Translations under genes and position numbers: made by a program
Assembly: GCA_018105865.1 (NCBI GenBank)
Contig: CM030856.1
Location: 10,406,253-10,470,252 of the forward strand
Source: Metaphire vulgaris
Lineage: Eukaryota; Annelida; Clitellata; Crassiclitellata; Megascolecidae
DNA: 64,000 nt
Direction: 5' to 3'
The notes under the pieces: generated by a model
Database searches by the model: none
The model's input: only the letters and a program-made list of their open reading frames with translations
What the model was told of the DNA's origin: nothing
Part shown: positions 39,801 through 50,308 of the stretch, in pieces
Numbering within the stretch: position 1 is the first letter of the stretch
How the letters are laid out: the number at the start of each line of letters is the position of its first letter

Positions 39801-40931
39801 TAGTGGCGGTACCAACAGTGGTTTTAGTTTTCGGATGACCACTTCAGCAACATCATGATCTACATCGCTGTAGGCAAACATGTCTTTGAAAATTCTAACT
39901 GATGAACTGCAATGCTGGCCTTCGTCCATGCTTGCGTTCTGATTTTTCTCTTTTCGATCATCTCAGCGTCATATGACATGTGATGATGAAACATGAACAT
40001 TTTGCCAGCATACAAAACGTCATTTTCATCATCCGCGTGGAAGGTGTTTCACCCAGAATGAACTTATACATGATAGTCGTCACGGGGCACGGTTCCAGAT
40101 TCTCTTTGTGTCCAGATATTTTAGCTCCTGAACAACGTGACCCTTAACTTCTCTCAGCCAGGGATGGCATAGTTCGATTGTGTTGATTTGCATCTGTTTG
40201 CCCAAAGTAGCCTACCACATATTGATTTGAATGGCAAACAGTCTATTGCCTGGTCCTGGTACTTAACCGAACTTCCAGCCAACCCAAAATGCCAATTCAA
40301 GGAATGACGCCTGCAAGCGAGATAATATATATTTTAAAATCCGGTGGCTGTTCCACCAGAGTAGCTGAACCTTTACATATGCCACTTTATGCCGTGGCGC
40401 GCGCAGAGTGGTGGTCGCCCGAGGCCAAGCCTAAAAAATGTTTGACGAGCAAAAAAATGAAGGTCGCCGAGTCAATTTTGGCACCTCCATCTGGTCGGCG
40501 CCCGGGGCCACGCCCCCCACAAATCCCCTCTGCACGCTACTGACTCTATGGACACGGCCCAAAGAGAATACAAACAAAATGAGTCTATTATGACATATCC
40601 ATGATTATTTTAGAGAGTTATGAAGTATTTAGTCCCAATCATTGTGCATTTTTTCCATGGTTTGGGGGTTCATGCGTTCAAGGCCTTTGAGGGACCTTAG
40701 GACATCATAGAAATGTGAAATAAAAAGTGTATCTGAATTCAAAATTGATAGTAGCATGACAATCCGTCCAGTAGGCATAACTTTTTGAAAATTTTATTTT
40801 TTTGAACACCCCTAACATAGGATAGATACATAGGATGACCTCTTTTTGCTTGTCAAGATTTTTCGAAAATTGGCTACGGTCAAAAGTCAAAACCAAACCC
40901 CTCCCTTCCGGAAATCCTGGCTACGCCACTG
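36828..40931. mobile_element. Large palindromic hAT-like non-autonomous element
   Basis: Ends CAGTGGCGTAGCCA and TGGCTACGCCACTG. Flanks GTCTGATT (36820-36827) and GTCTAATC (40932-40939) match at 6 of 8. The left arm 36828-37613 is inverted at 40147-40931. The palindrome resumes at 39293-39530 versus about 39955-40146. A satellite array interrupts only the left arm. No transposase ORF is present. Confidence 0.8.
37613..39292. repeat. Satellite array of ~168-bp monomers inside the palindromic element
   Basis: Ten monomers, spaced about 160-180 bases, each with AATTCTGAATGCCAAGAAC, GATAGTGGCCTAATTTTTG and TGCTCTTCACTTGCCAGTC. Several have internal deletions. Confidence 0.93.
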
Positions 40932-41195
40932 GTCTAATCGGTTCTTTTTCGGCGTTCTAATTGTGCACAGACGAGCTTTTAGACTCTTGACGAGTCTACA
41001 GAAAAGATGCAAGCATCCAAGTACGTTAATATTAGACCCTATTATAAGTTCGTTCAGAATAAAACGCTGGCGGTCCTAGGGACATGAAAATCACAACGCA
41101 ACATAGCGAATTATGTACAGATATGCAAGTACAGTATGAACAACGACGGCGAATTGCTGCAGACAAGTGAAACATCGAGAACATGAAACATCCGC

Positions 41196-41838
41196 TCTTA
41201 ATCTAATCTTAAACTTCTATAGCGCCGCTATATAATGCAGAGGAGTATCAGCCGATGGCACACCATATAAAAACATTAATGATCAAGGACAAATCCAAGG
41301 TATCCGACCGGACAAACGGTTAAAAGTCTATGGCGGATAAGTCATGTAGAAAAGATGGGGGTTTTAAATTAATCTTGTTCTAAAGATACGGTTCGTGAGA
41401 AGATTGACATGGCAAACAAGAAGGCTGAAAAAACGGCATGTTGACTTGTTATTTAATTTCCGGCCCCCTGCTAAGGGGCGCCAAATACCCTAACTGAGGT
41501 CACTGTCATCAGTGCAGTGAATTCTATTGAAACTATCAACACTGCTCAGTAATTATAACGTAGGTCCTATAGGGCCTACACTATAATCCTTCTGTTCCAT
41601 TGATACAACGCATTTTCATTTTTTCGCAGAGACGGCTTCACAGAGGGTCCGTGCCTCTTTCATTGAATGCCTGGTCTTCATGGCATGGCTTATTCACTAT
41701 AGACTGTCACCCGTTTGTCCGGCCGGATGCCGTGGATTTGTCCTGGATCATTAATGATTTCGATTTGGTGTTCCATCGACTGATGCTCCTGTGCATTATG
41801 TAGTGGCGCTATAGAAGTTTGAGATTAGATTAAGCTTG
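41196..41838. repeat. Foldback-type element, second copy
   Basis: TTAAACTTCTATAGCGCCGC near 41210 is inverted as GTGGCGCTATAGAAGTTTGA near 41802-41821. The inner parts also pair (ATTAATGATCAAGGACAAAT with its complement near 41733-41755; GGACAAACGG with CCGTTTGTCC). Same family as 1452-2210. Confidence 0.7.
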
Positions 41839-41874
41839 CATATCGCACTCATTCTAAGCAAATGGACTAGTCCA

Positions 41875-42177
41875 CAGTGGCGGTTCCACCATGTTGATGA
41901 CTGGGGATGCATCTCCCACCGGGGTTCCGGATGACCTTTTTGGCTTGTCAATCTATTTTCTGGCGAGTTTTAAAAAAAATTAGCGAAAAAACTGCGAATG
42001 ACCTTTTTTGCTCGGCGAGCTTATTTGGCAAGTTTTATTAACATTTAGGCCTAGAGGGCAAAACATTAACGATTAACTTTTTCTCTCTTTTCTTTTTATT
42101 CTTCGCTTTTCATCCCCTCCACCAACTTCCTATAAATGTTTTTCATCATCCACCAAGAATTCCTGGAACCGCCACTG
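41875..42177. mobile_element. hAT-like MITE, CAGTGGCGGTTCCA family
   Basis: Perfect inverted ends CAGTGGCGGTTCCA/TGGAACCGCCACTG. Flanks CTAGTCCA and TTAGTCCA (7 of 8). Contains two copies of the T6 hairpin-like motif. Confidence 0.85.
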
Positions 42178-42968
42178 TTAGTCCAAGTTTATGAATAACA
42201 TTGCGGCGCTTTTCGGTAGCGTTGAAGTTGCCACCATAAAGTCCTCCCTCCCATCCCCTCTCCACTTGCCAAATCCTGGAGCTGCCCCTGTTTCTTCGGC
42301 CACTTTTCGTGCTGCACTGAAAATCTCAGCACCACATACACAGTACACAGCTTACACATTACGGGTCGTAATGAAAGCGTTGCTTCAAAGCATAATAAAA
42401 ATAGTAGGCGACAAAATGTTGCTGCCACAAAAAGTACACGAAAATACAAGCAATAGACCTATATTGAGAAGAAACTCGTAAAATATAGCAAACTGAGCAT
42501 GAAAAAACTGCGAAACAGTTCCAAATCATCACACCAGTAGAACTTTAAAACGCCAGTGGCAAGCCATGGTTAAAAACTGGGGCGTCGACATTTTTGAGTA
42601 AAAAAGTTTAGCAGTGAACGGTCGTCAAGGAGTCCTTTGCATATTGACGTGTTCACCGCTCATGCTACCTATACCCGCTCCCTAGGAACTTTCTCGACGG
42701 CTTTGCGCTAATCTCACGACCGGCTCCAACCAGTGACCCAAAATAGTGGGCTCGGTCCCCCCGTGCACCCTCCATCGATTACGCCAATGAAAAATACCAA
42801 CCGATCTTTCTTTCAGATGCCCTTTGTTCTGACACGTCGGTTAATTGATAGCACGACAAATATTGGATATATGTTGTCATGAAATAGCAGACTGTCACAC
42901 TATCCAATCGATTACTGATCGTCACTCGTATACGTTAATATACCGATAAGATGACAATTAGAATTTTT

Positions 42969-43238
42969 CAGTGGCGGTTCCAGGATTTCTTGGTGGGGGG
43001 ATGAAAAGAGGGAGAAATTCAATAGACTGCCGAACAGGAAAAAGCTTACAAGCAAAAAAGGCACTTTTCTCGAATTTTACTAGACTTTTACCGAAAAATA
43101 GGTTGACAGGCAAAAAAGGTCACCCGCAGTTTTCCCCCGTCATTTTACTTGACTTTCACCCAAAAATAGTTTGACAAGCAAAAAAAAGTCCGGCGGGAGA
43201 ATGCATCCCCACTAAACCCCCACGTGGAACCGCTACTG
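42969..43238. mobile_element. hAT-like MITE, CAGTGGCGGTTCCA family
   Basis: Ends CAGTGGCGGTTCCAG and GTGGAACCGCTACTG. Flanks GAATTTTT and GACTTTTT (7 of 8). Contains inverted T6-motif copies (TGACAGGCAAAAAAGGTCAC near 43103). Confidence 0.85.
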
Positions 43239-43995
43239 GACTTTTTAGTAGATTTCAAAATTATTACAAGATAATTTTACACAAAGTAGATCAAAATAAT
43301 ATATTTTCACACATTTCCAAGGAGGAGGAATGAAAACATTTTACAGACTAAAGTCCAAGAGATCAAAATCGTCTCGAATTACAATTAACTTCGTGGCAAA
43401 ATTCTAGTTTCTTGAATCGGGGAGTCGTAGAAACCGTCCGAATGACCCCCACTCCAGTGACTCCACCTCACCCCAAACAAACCACTACCCTGAATTTAAT
43501 TTTGAGAGCAAAAAGACGCACGTTTTTATTCACCGCCGGTATCCAGAAACAACGCAGCCACTGGGCCTCCACCCTCGAGTCCCCCCTACTTTTTAAGAGA
43601 CTACCAATGGCTTGCCAAAGAGTGGTAGACGTCCGAGACAAAAGTCAATTTGGATGCCCCCTCCACCTCAGTGTTAGGTTTTAACGAGCAGAAAAAGGTC
43701 GCCGAGACATTTTCGATGCCCTTATCTGATGTGGATATCCGGGGCCAAATCGATAACTTGTAAGGGTTTTCATGTAAAAAAAGGTGTTGACGAGGAAAGA
43801 TGGTCGCCGAGTCAATTCGGATGCCCCCATCTAGTGGATACCCGGGGCCACCGCCCCACCGTCCCCTCTGCACGCCACTGGAGACAACCATAGGGAAGGG
43901 GGAGGTATAATGGTTGGAACCCCCACCTTTTCATCAAGGTTTGCGCCATCGCACGCAGCACTCGGTGGAACGAGGAGGAGGAGGGGAGGAGGAGG

Positions 43996-44200
43996 CAGTG
44001 GAGGCTCCACATGGGGACCATGGCGGCCCGTGCCCCCTTATTGGATGCCTGCCCCGAGTTGCTCCCACGTTGGGACCCATACGGTCACACCTACTTCTAC
44101 ATACCTATAGTATCAACAAATGGTTGGCCCCATGCTTAAAAGTAGCCACCCCAACGTCCCCCGCCTCCACCCCACTTGCCAAATCCTGGAGCCGCCACTG
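43996..44200. mobile_element. hAT-like MITE, CAGTGGCGGCTCCA family
   Basis: Ends CAGTGGAGGCTCC and GGAGCCGCCACTG. Flanks GGAGGAGG and GGAGAAGG (7 of 8). Inserted in a purine-rich GGA tract. Confidence 0.8.
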
Positions 44201-44247
44201 GGAGAAGGAGAAGGAGGAGGAGGAAATTTCACCACTTGTTACTATAG

Positions 44248-44480
44248 ACGACGCTGACGACGACGATGATGGCCATGCTCGTGAAAGCGGATATGCCGAG
44301 GACCAGCCAGCGATATCGGAACTGACGGGAGACGACGCTGCTCAGGAAGAGCGGCGACGGTTCGTGGCGGTCGACGACGAGGGACGTGCCCCCGTCCAGG
44401 TTCGCCGTGCTAGACGTCTTGCGGATAAATCGCGAGCTGCCGTTGCCGATTTCGCTCGACGAACCGGTCAGGTACAATCT
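44248..44480 (-). CDS. Possible exon of a single-pass membrane protein
   Basis: The minus-strand open frame has GC-rich, codon-like third positions and encodes a Ser/Gly-rich segment (LYLTGSSSEIGNGSS), then FRYRWLVLGISAFTSM and AIIVVVSVVY, a clear 23-residue membrane segment after basic residues. Candidate acceptor AATCTCCAG and donor TATA/GTAACA bracket it. There is no ATG and I could not find partner exons. The opposite strand is also open (acidic, 44209-44537) but looks less protein-like. Function unknown. Confidence 0.4.
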
Positions 44481-44669
44481 GGAGATTTATTATTTGCAAT
44501 AGAAAAGAAAACGCTCGTGTTAGGTGCAGGTGCGTAGCCAGGAATTTGATTGAGGGGGCTATAATGTGGTTTGGGGTGTATAAATTTTTAAAAACTTTGA
44601 CAATCTTAAAAACACAATAAAATTTTAAGGTAGCCTGATTTTTGGGTATATATATACCGATATACCCCC

Positions 44670-44850
44670 CAGGCGTAGCGGGGGTAGGGACATATGCCCC
44701 GGGCGCCAAAATGGGTGTTTGGGTAAGTGAAATGAATATAAAGAAAAGAAACATGTGCGACGACCTTTTTGCTCGTCAGCAGTGTTGGAGGCGTCAGCGC
44801 CAACGGTAAACTTTGCTCCCCCGGCGCCGGATACCTTCGCTACGCCTCTG
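44670..44850. mobile_element. hAT-like MITE, CAGAGGCGTAGCG family
   Basis: Ends CAGGCGTAGCGGGGG and CTTCGCTACGCCTCTG, with GGGCGCCAAAATGGG inside. A sister copy is at 59027-59286. The target duplication is not clear. Confidence 0.6.
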
Positions 44851-45109
44851 CCTCCCCCCGTCGCTACGTCCCTGGTAAGGTGCTTCTCATAGAGATTCTC
44901 ACACAGGGGCGATTCTACCGCATTGACGTAGTCACGGTGGGGGGATATGGGGAGGCTGGTCCCCATATTATGATTGGAAACGCTTGTGGGAATTGTTGTC
45001 ATAGTGCAGGGATATTTTAAAAATTTGATAAAGAGACAATTTTTTATGACTGGTACCCGTTGGTCAGATGCCTTTGACATCAAAACACTTATTTAACATA
45101 AAGTGATTC

Positions 45110-45168
45110 TTATGTAAAGCGCTCTTGACTCTAGCTCCAGTTATGTTACCGCGCTATATAAGTTGTCG

Positions 45169-45234
<66 letters not shown>

Positions 45235-45235
45235 C
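45110..45235 (+). repeat. LINE/SINE 3' tail with (AAT)n
   Basis: GTAAAGCGCTCTTGACTCTA, CCGCGCTATATAAGTTGTCG, then a pure AAT run (45172-45234). Confidence 0.65.
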
Positions 45236-45522
45236 AGTAGTTGTAATTTATCACTATGGCATGACATGTAGGCCTACCCATTCTGCCGGTTTCTTGTGTT
45301 CAAGGTTCAAACTGCTGTTTGTTTAGGTTATAAATTAATAACTACAGTCACTATGTAAATCAAACTAGAAGTTTTTAATCTGAATATTAGGCTGTGTCTT
45401 ATTTCTTCTGTACCTTCTGAAGGCCATTTTACACCATTTGGCAGGCCGGATCTGACCCGCGGGCTGTTATCTATTTGAAAACCTCTGTCATATAGTGTTT
45501 TCACACAGGCAAACCCTCCTGG

Positions 45523-45672
<150 letters not shown>

Positions 45673-45828
45673 TACTAATAACCTGATTGTAAATAGGAAC
45701 TTCATTTCGTCATCGTAGTTTCCGTTAGACTGTTGTCCTGCCTCGTCGACGCAATACAGTTGCATTGGGTTCATAACAGTCTCGGCGCAGATGACGTCAG
45801 CGCCTAAATTGCAAGGAAAGACTACGAT

Positions 45829-45830
45829 TA

Positions 45831-45866
<36 letters not shown>
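45829..45866. repeat. (TAG)n microsatellite flanking the 5' LTR
   Basis: TAG run directly against the LTR start. The same run continues beyond the 3' LTR at 53754-53786. Confidence 0.95.
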
Positions 45867-45868
<2 letters not shown>

Positions 45869-46433
45869 TTACGGTTTTAGATTCCCCCTGCCCCGCTGCC
45901 CATTCCCCAGCTGCTTCCCCTCCAGTTGGCCGAACGGCGGCTCTTGGCCCTTCGTGGGCCCAAGGGAAATGCGCCACCTAGCGGCCAGCTACTATAAAAA
46001 CCCCAAACAGACGACATTCAGGGCTTTTCGGCTTTTCGACGGGTTTCGTGAGTCTGCTGATCCTCTTCTGGGAGTCACCTTCGTTGGGTCCTGCGCCCTG
46101 AACGCTCGTGCAGTAGTTGCTATTTTCATTGCCCCGTTTGTCCTCCCCCAAGAGACTATCCTGAGCCCGCATTCAGTATTATCTATCCTGTAGCTCTAGT
46201 TTGTATCATTTACAATAAAATCTATTTGTGGAAGATCTTTGTTTTCTCTAGCTAGGAGTCGTGAAGTTTTCCCCATAATTATTCTTCCTTGCCCCTGTCG
46301 CTTGCCTATAGCCTTCCACTCAGCCATCGCCGTAAGAAGTAGGATTTTACATAGGGAGTTGTAAACTGGCCATCCTGGTAGATTCCGGTTTCCACACTCC
46401 CCATCCTACCCCTAACCCTACCCCATAATAACA
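45867..46433 (+). repeat. 5' LTR of the gypsy element
   Basis: Begins TGTTACGGTT and ends near AATAACA, immediately before the candidate primer-binding site. It carries a TATA box (CTATAAAAAC near 45992) and a polyadenylation signal AATAAA at 46214, the usual U3-R-U5 order. The same sequence recurs at 53210. Confidence 0.88.
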
Positions 46434-46434
46434 C

Positions 46435-46452
46435 TGGTACCCGAAGTGGAGT
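46435..46452 (+). promoter_or_regulatory. Candidate primer-binding site
   Basis: TGGTACCCGAAGTGGAGT starts with TGG, the complement of a tRNA CCA end, one base after the LTR end. Which tRNA would prime is not identified. Confidence 0.5.
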
Positions 46453-46529
46453 ATTAGAAGTAACTCCTATAGAGCCTCTCCTCAAAAAACCCTACTCCCG
46501 TTAGACACTCGAGCTCCAGAAATCGAATA

Positions 46530-48135
46530 TGTCTTCCCGGCCGATTACACAACCGTAGATCAGGCTAGCAATGATCCTGAAATTCAGTTTAACCCCAACT
46601 GCAGAGCCACCCCCTGCGCAGAGCCCCAACCCCAATCTGCCCAAAAGAAAGAGAAAGAGGAGACCCTCACCCTGCCCGGATCCTCCGAAAATGAATGCAG
46701 CTCAGAGCCCTGCACCCCAAGTCGAAAACGACGCCTGACGAAGTTTAGGAATATAAATAAAAATTTCCTTCAGCCCCTGAGAACCGCTAGCTGGGAATCT
46801 GAGTCAGAGGAAGATGTTGAGCCCAAAACCAATGCCCCTCTGCCTTCAGAAGCCCTTTCCGAGAAAGCCAAATTTCTAACCCCAGACCTGAGGGTAGCAA
46901 CAAAGGCCAAAAGCCAATGCCTGAGGCCCAATCTTATACTCGATCTTCACCACCCCAGATCCCTGAGCAAAACCCCAAAAAGGGCCGGCCAGGAAGAAGA
47001 TACATACGGAAATCCCAGGGGCCCGACCCCTACAATCGTGGCAGAAATTACCCCACCCAAGTTACGGAGCACCTCCCCGTAGACACCCTCGCCCATAGAT
47101 TTAGAGCCCAAGTCGCCCTAGATCGCTTCACCACAACAACTATGCACCCAACCAGGAATACCCCCACCCAGCCCCAGCCAGACCCCACAACCAAAACAGA
47201 AGAGTAGACCCACAGCATTTTTACCAGGAAGCAGAAACACTCTGGCCCAGCGCAAACCCCACCTGAATTACCCCTTGACACAGCATTACTTGACCCCTAC
47301 TACAGGCAGCACACCCCAATACGGTCTACCCCATCTACCCCCAGCAGCACCCAGAGGCATTTAACACTGCCCCAATCATTTCGTGACAAACCAGCCGCTT
47401 CAAAATCATAATCCTGGCCTCCGTCGACCATCGCAAAGGACGCAATTAAATGAAATAACACCACCACAGGGGCACAACACCATGTCCAGTGATCTCAACG
47501 ATCCGCCCCCAAATCAAATCACAAGGCACGGAGCATCGTAGCGCCAGGTAAGCACTTTACGCTGCATCCAGACAGTTACGATGGATCGACGGAAGTCGAA
47601 AGCTTCATCAGAAAATTCGAAATCGTCGCCAAACATAATCAATGGAATCAAGGTGAGAAAATTGTTTTTCTTCAATGTAGTCTTCATAAAAAGCTCAGAA
47701 CCTCCTGTGGGAGTATGGTGCCAGCCCCGACATAACTTACGAAGAGTTAATAGATAAGCTTAGGCAAAGATTTGGCTCCACCAATAGATCAGCCACCCAC
47801 AGATCGGAATTAAATCTCAGACGTCAACGCCCCAAAGAATCCCTTAGAGATTTAATGCAGGATTTGAAAAGACTAGCTACACTAGCGTACCCAGGAAATC
47901 ACAGTAAAGCCACAGATTTGATCCTTTTAGATGCCTTTGTTAATGCATTATCCGATAGAAAATTAGCCTTCCATATCAGACAACAAGAGTTAGAGTCCAT
48001 TGATCAGGCATATTCTCTAGCGATAAAATATCAGGCGTATAAGGAAATGTGCGAGGAAGAAGAGGCAGACCATAGGCACAAACCCTATCGGAATGTGCAA
48101 CAGATGAAACCCCCTTCAATCCCTCATTTCTGAAT
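46530..48135 (+). pseudogene. Degenerate gag region of the gypsy element
   Basis: The first part (46530-47500) is Pro/Gln-rich and interrupted. From about 47560 the translation reads as a Retrotrans_gag capsid domain, with a frame change or stop near 47730 and then an open stretch to the stop at 48131, including RQRFGS, LRDLMQDLKRLA and FVNALSDRKL. I saw no CCHC zinc knuckle after it. This would be the structural capsid protein of the element; the copy is not intact. Confidence 0.7.
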
Positions 48136-48386
48136 TAGAATCCTGGAGAGCCATTACGGAGCACAGATTAGCATGCCTTGAGGCACAGCTTCCCCCGACC
48201 AAACGCCCTATAATTGATCACGCCTCGAAACCTGACAGCGAAAGCGAGCACAGACGTTTTTATAACCCAACGACCCGTCCTAATTGACCAAAGCAAGCCG
48301 GCCGTCCTCACTAATGACGCTAAACCCGAGGCCGTCAAAACCCTTCTCCATGTTCCCCGCTGAAAGGGACCCCAATCACACGATTA

Positions 48387-48593
48387 GTGCCAGCCTTGCC
48401 AAATTCAATACAGCGGAACATCGTCAGTGTCACCCCCGAGGCAAGCCATAAATCTCGAGCCCCGTCCGAGGAAATCAATGTCTGCTCCTTTTATGTGAAG
48501 ATGATGATAGGTGGACACGAACATTGGGCATTAATTGACTCCGGCTCGCAATCTTCTATAATCCCCATAAAAGACCCGAGGCCTTCACATTGA
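48387..48593 (+). pseudogene. Retropepsin-like aspartic protease segment
   Basis: Contains ALIDSGSQSSIIP, the D-S/T-G active-site turn of a retroelement protease. A related open stretch follows at 48623-49186 in another frame (PEIIIGTDFL resembles the distal ILG-like motif), so protease coding is split by a frame change. Confidence 0.7.
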
Positions 48594-49359
48594 AAAATCC
48601 AGTAAGATTTTAAAAGCAGCAAATGAATCGGCCATTAAAGTTTGGCGAAATTAATACGTGGATTTCCCTCAGCCACAATTCGACCTCCAGAATCAAATTC
48701 ATAGTATCCGACGCTGTCCCCGAAATCATCATAGGAACCGATTTCCTCCTGAGACACAACTGCCACCTGGACCTAAGCAAAAATCTGATGACCCTAGGTT
48801 CCCTCTCCATACCCCTCCATAGAAGAAGTGACAGACCGGGTGTGAATAAAATTATAGCATTAGAAGAAGTCACACTGAAACCACGCTCTGTACGACTCAT
48901 CAAGTCCAAAATCTTAATAGGCAAGAAAAACAACACTTCAGCAGAAGCTTGGCTCCTCGACAATGTAGAAGTTAAGCCGGGCATTTATGTAGCAAGATCC
49001 CTACACTCCCTGTCAGAACCCTTCACCACGGCCCAAATCATTAACACCAGCAATGAAGCCTTTACCATAGAACCCAATCTGGAGCTAGGCAGATTGGACC
49101 CAGTAGAAACCGCCCCCTCTACCCGAAATCAATACAGACATCCCCGAATGGTCCACCAAAGTAAAGGAACTGGTCAGTCAAGTTGACGAAAGTGTAGAAG
49201 ATGACAAAAAACCCTTCTAACTGATCTACTGATACAATTTAAAAGCACCTTCTCCCAAAGCCCCGACGACTTAGGATTATGTACCATCTTAAAACACAAG
49301 ATTAACACGGAAAATAAACCCCTGCCAGGCAAAGATTACGACGCCAGCCCGAAATCCAT

Positions 49360-49900
49360 CAAAAATTTATAGACAAGCAAGTGGAAGTAATGCTAAGGCA
49401 GAAAATAATCGCGCCCTCCACCTCGCCCTGGGCCGCCAACCTGGTGGTGGTCAAGAAGAAAAATAACACGCTCCGACTCTGTGTGGACCACCGCATGCTG
49501 AATCAGGCCACAGTCGTTGACTGTTATCCATTGCCGTTAATATCCGAATCCCTTCAGGCGCTTGCGGGTGCAAGATACTACAGCACACTGGACCTAACCT
49601 CCTTTTTTTCAGCTGGCCCTGGACCCCGACGACGCGCATAAAACGAGCTTCATTACGAAACAAGGTTTACAAATTCTTAGTGGTCCCCATGGGAGGTGTG
49701 AATAGCAGTGCATGCGCTCAAAGAACCATGGACATTATTTTATCTGGCTTTTGCCCATTTTTTGTCTTGCATATTTGGACGATATTATTCTCTTCTCCAA
49801 TAATGCCAAAGACCACATCGATAGATTAAGACAGGTCCTAGAGAGATTTAGGGACGCCAACCTCAAATTCAACCCCGAAAATGCAAATTCATGAGAAGAG
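49360..49900 (+). pseudogene. Reverse transcriptase segment with YLDD motif
   Basis: The open part 49381-49641 reads through RLCVDHRMLNQATV and YYSTLDLTSFF, RT palm landmarks, then loses frame. The catalytic AYLDDIILFS motif is in another frame at about 49767-49797, so at least one frameshift and possibly a small deletion lie between them. The thumb-side sequence HIDRLRQVLERF follows. Confidence 0.8.
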
Positions 49901-49976
49901 AAATCCACTTCCTAGGCCACATCATCAATGAAACGGTATACTCCCAGACCAAGAAAAAAACCAGAAAAATTCTGGA

Positions 49977-50297
49977 ATGGCCCACCCCAAAAATTTAACT
50001 GAGTGCAGAGGTTTTCTCGGCATCTGCTCGTATTATCGCTCATTTGTCCCCCACTTTAGCTCCATCTCCAAGCCCATGACCAAGCTGACGTGCAAAGGTC
50101 AACCCTTTATCTGGTCCCAGCAGTGTCAGGAAGCATTTGGCCAGCTCAAACTCGCCCTAACCACCCCTATCCTAGCCCTACCCATGGATGACGGACTGTT
50201 CATCCTCGACACCGATGCCTCAATTTTTGCCTTGGGGGATACTTTCCCAGATAAGGGGGAGTTGAAAGGGTCCTGTCATATGGAAGTAAAAGCTTAA
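49977..50297 (+). pseudogene. RT-RNase H connection, start of RNase H
   Basis: Open stretch with ECRGFLGICSYYRSFVPHFS, the classical end of gypsy RT, and FILDTDASIFALG, the first acidic residues of RNase H. A stop and frame change separate it from the following long frame at 50309. Confidence 0.75.
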
Positions 50298-50308
50298 GCA
50301 AAACACAG

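Noticed and set aside
43412..43684. 90-codon open frame on the plus strand
   Set aside because: It lies across MITE-like sequence with no codon structure or recognisable domain.
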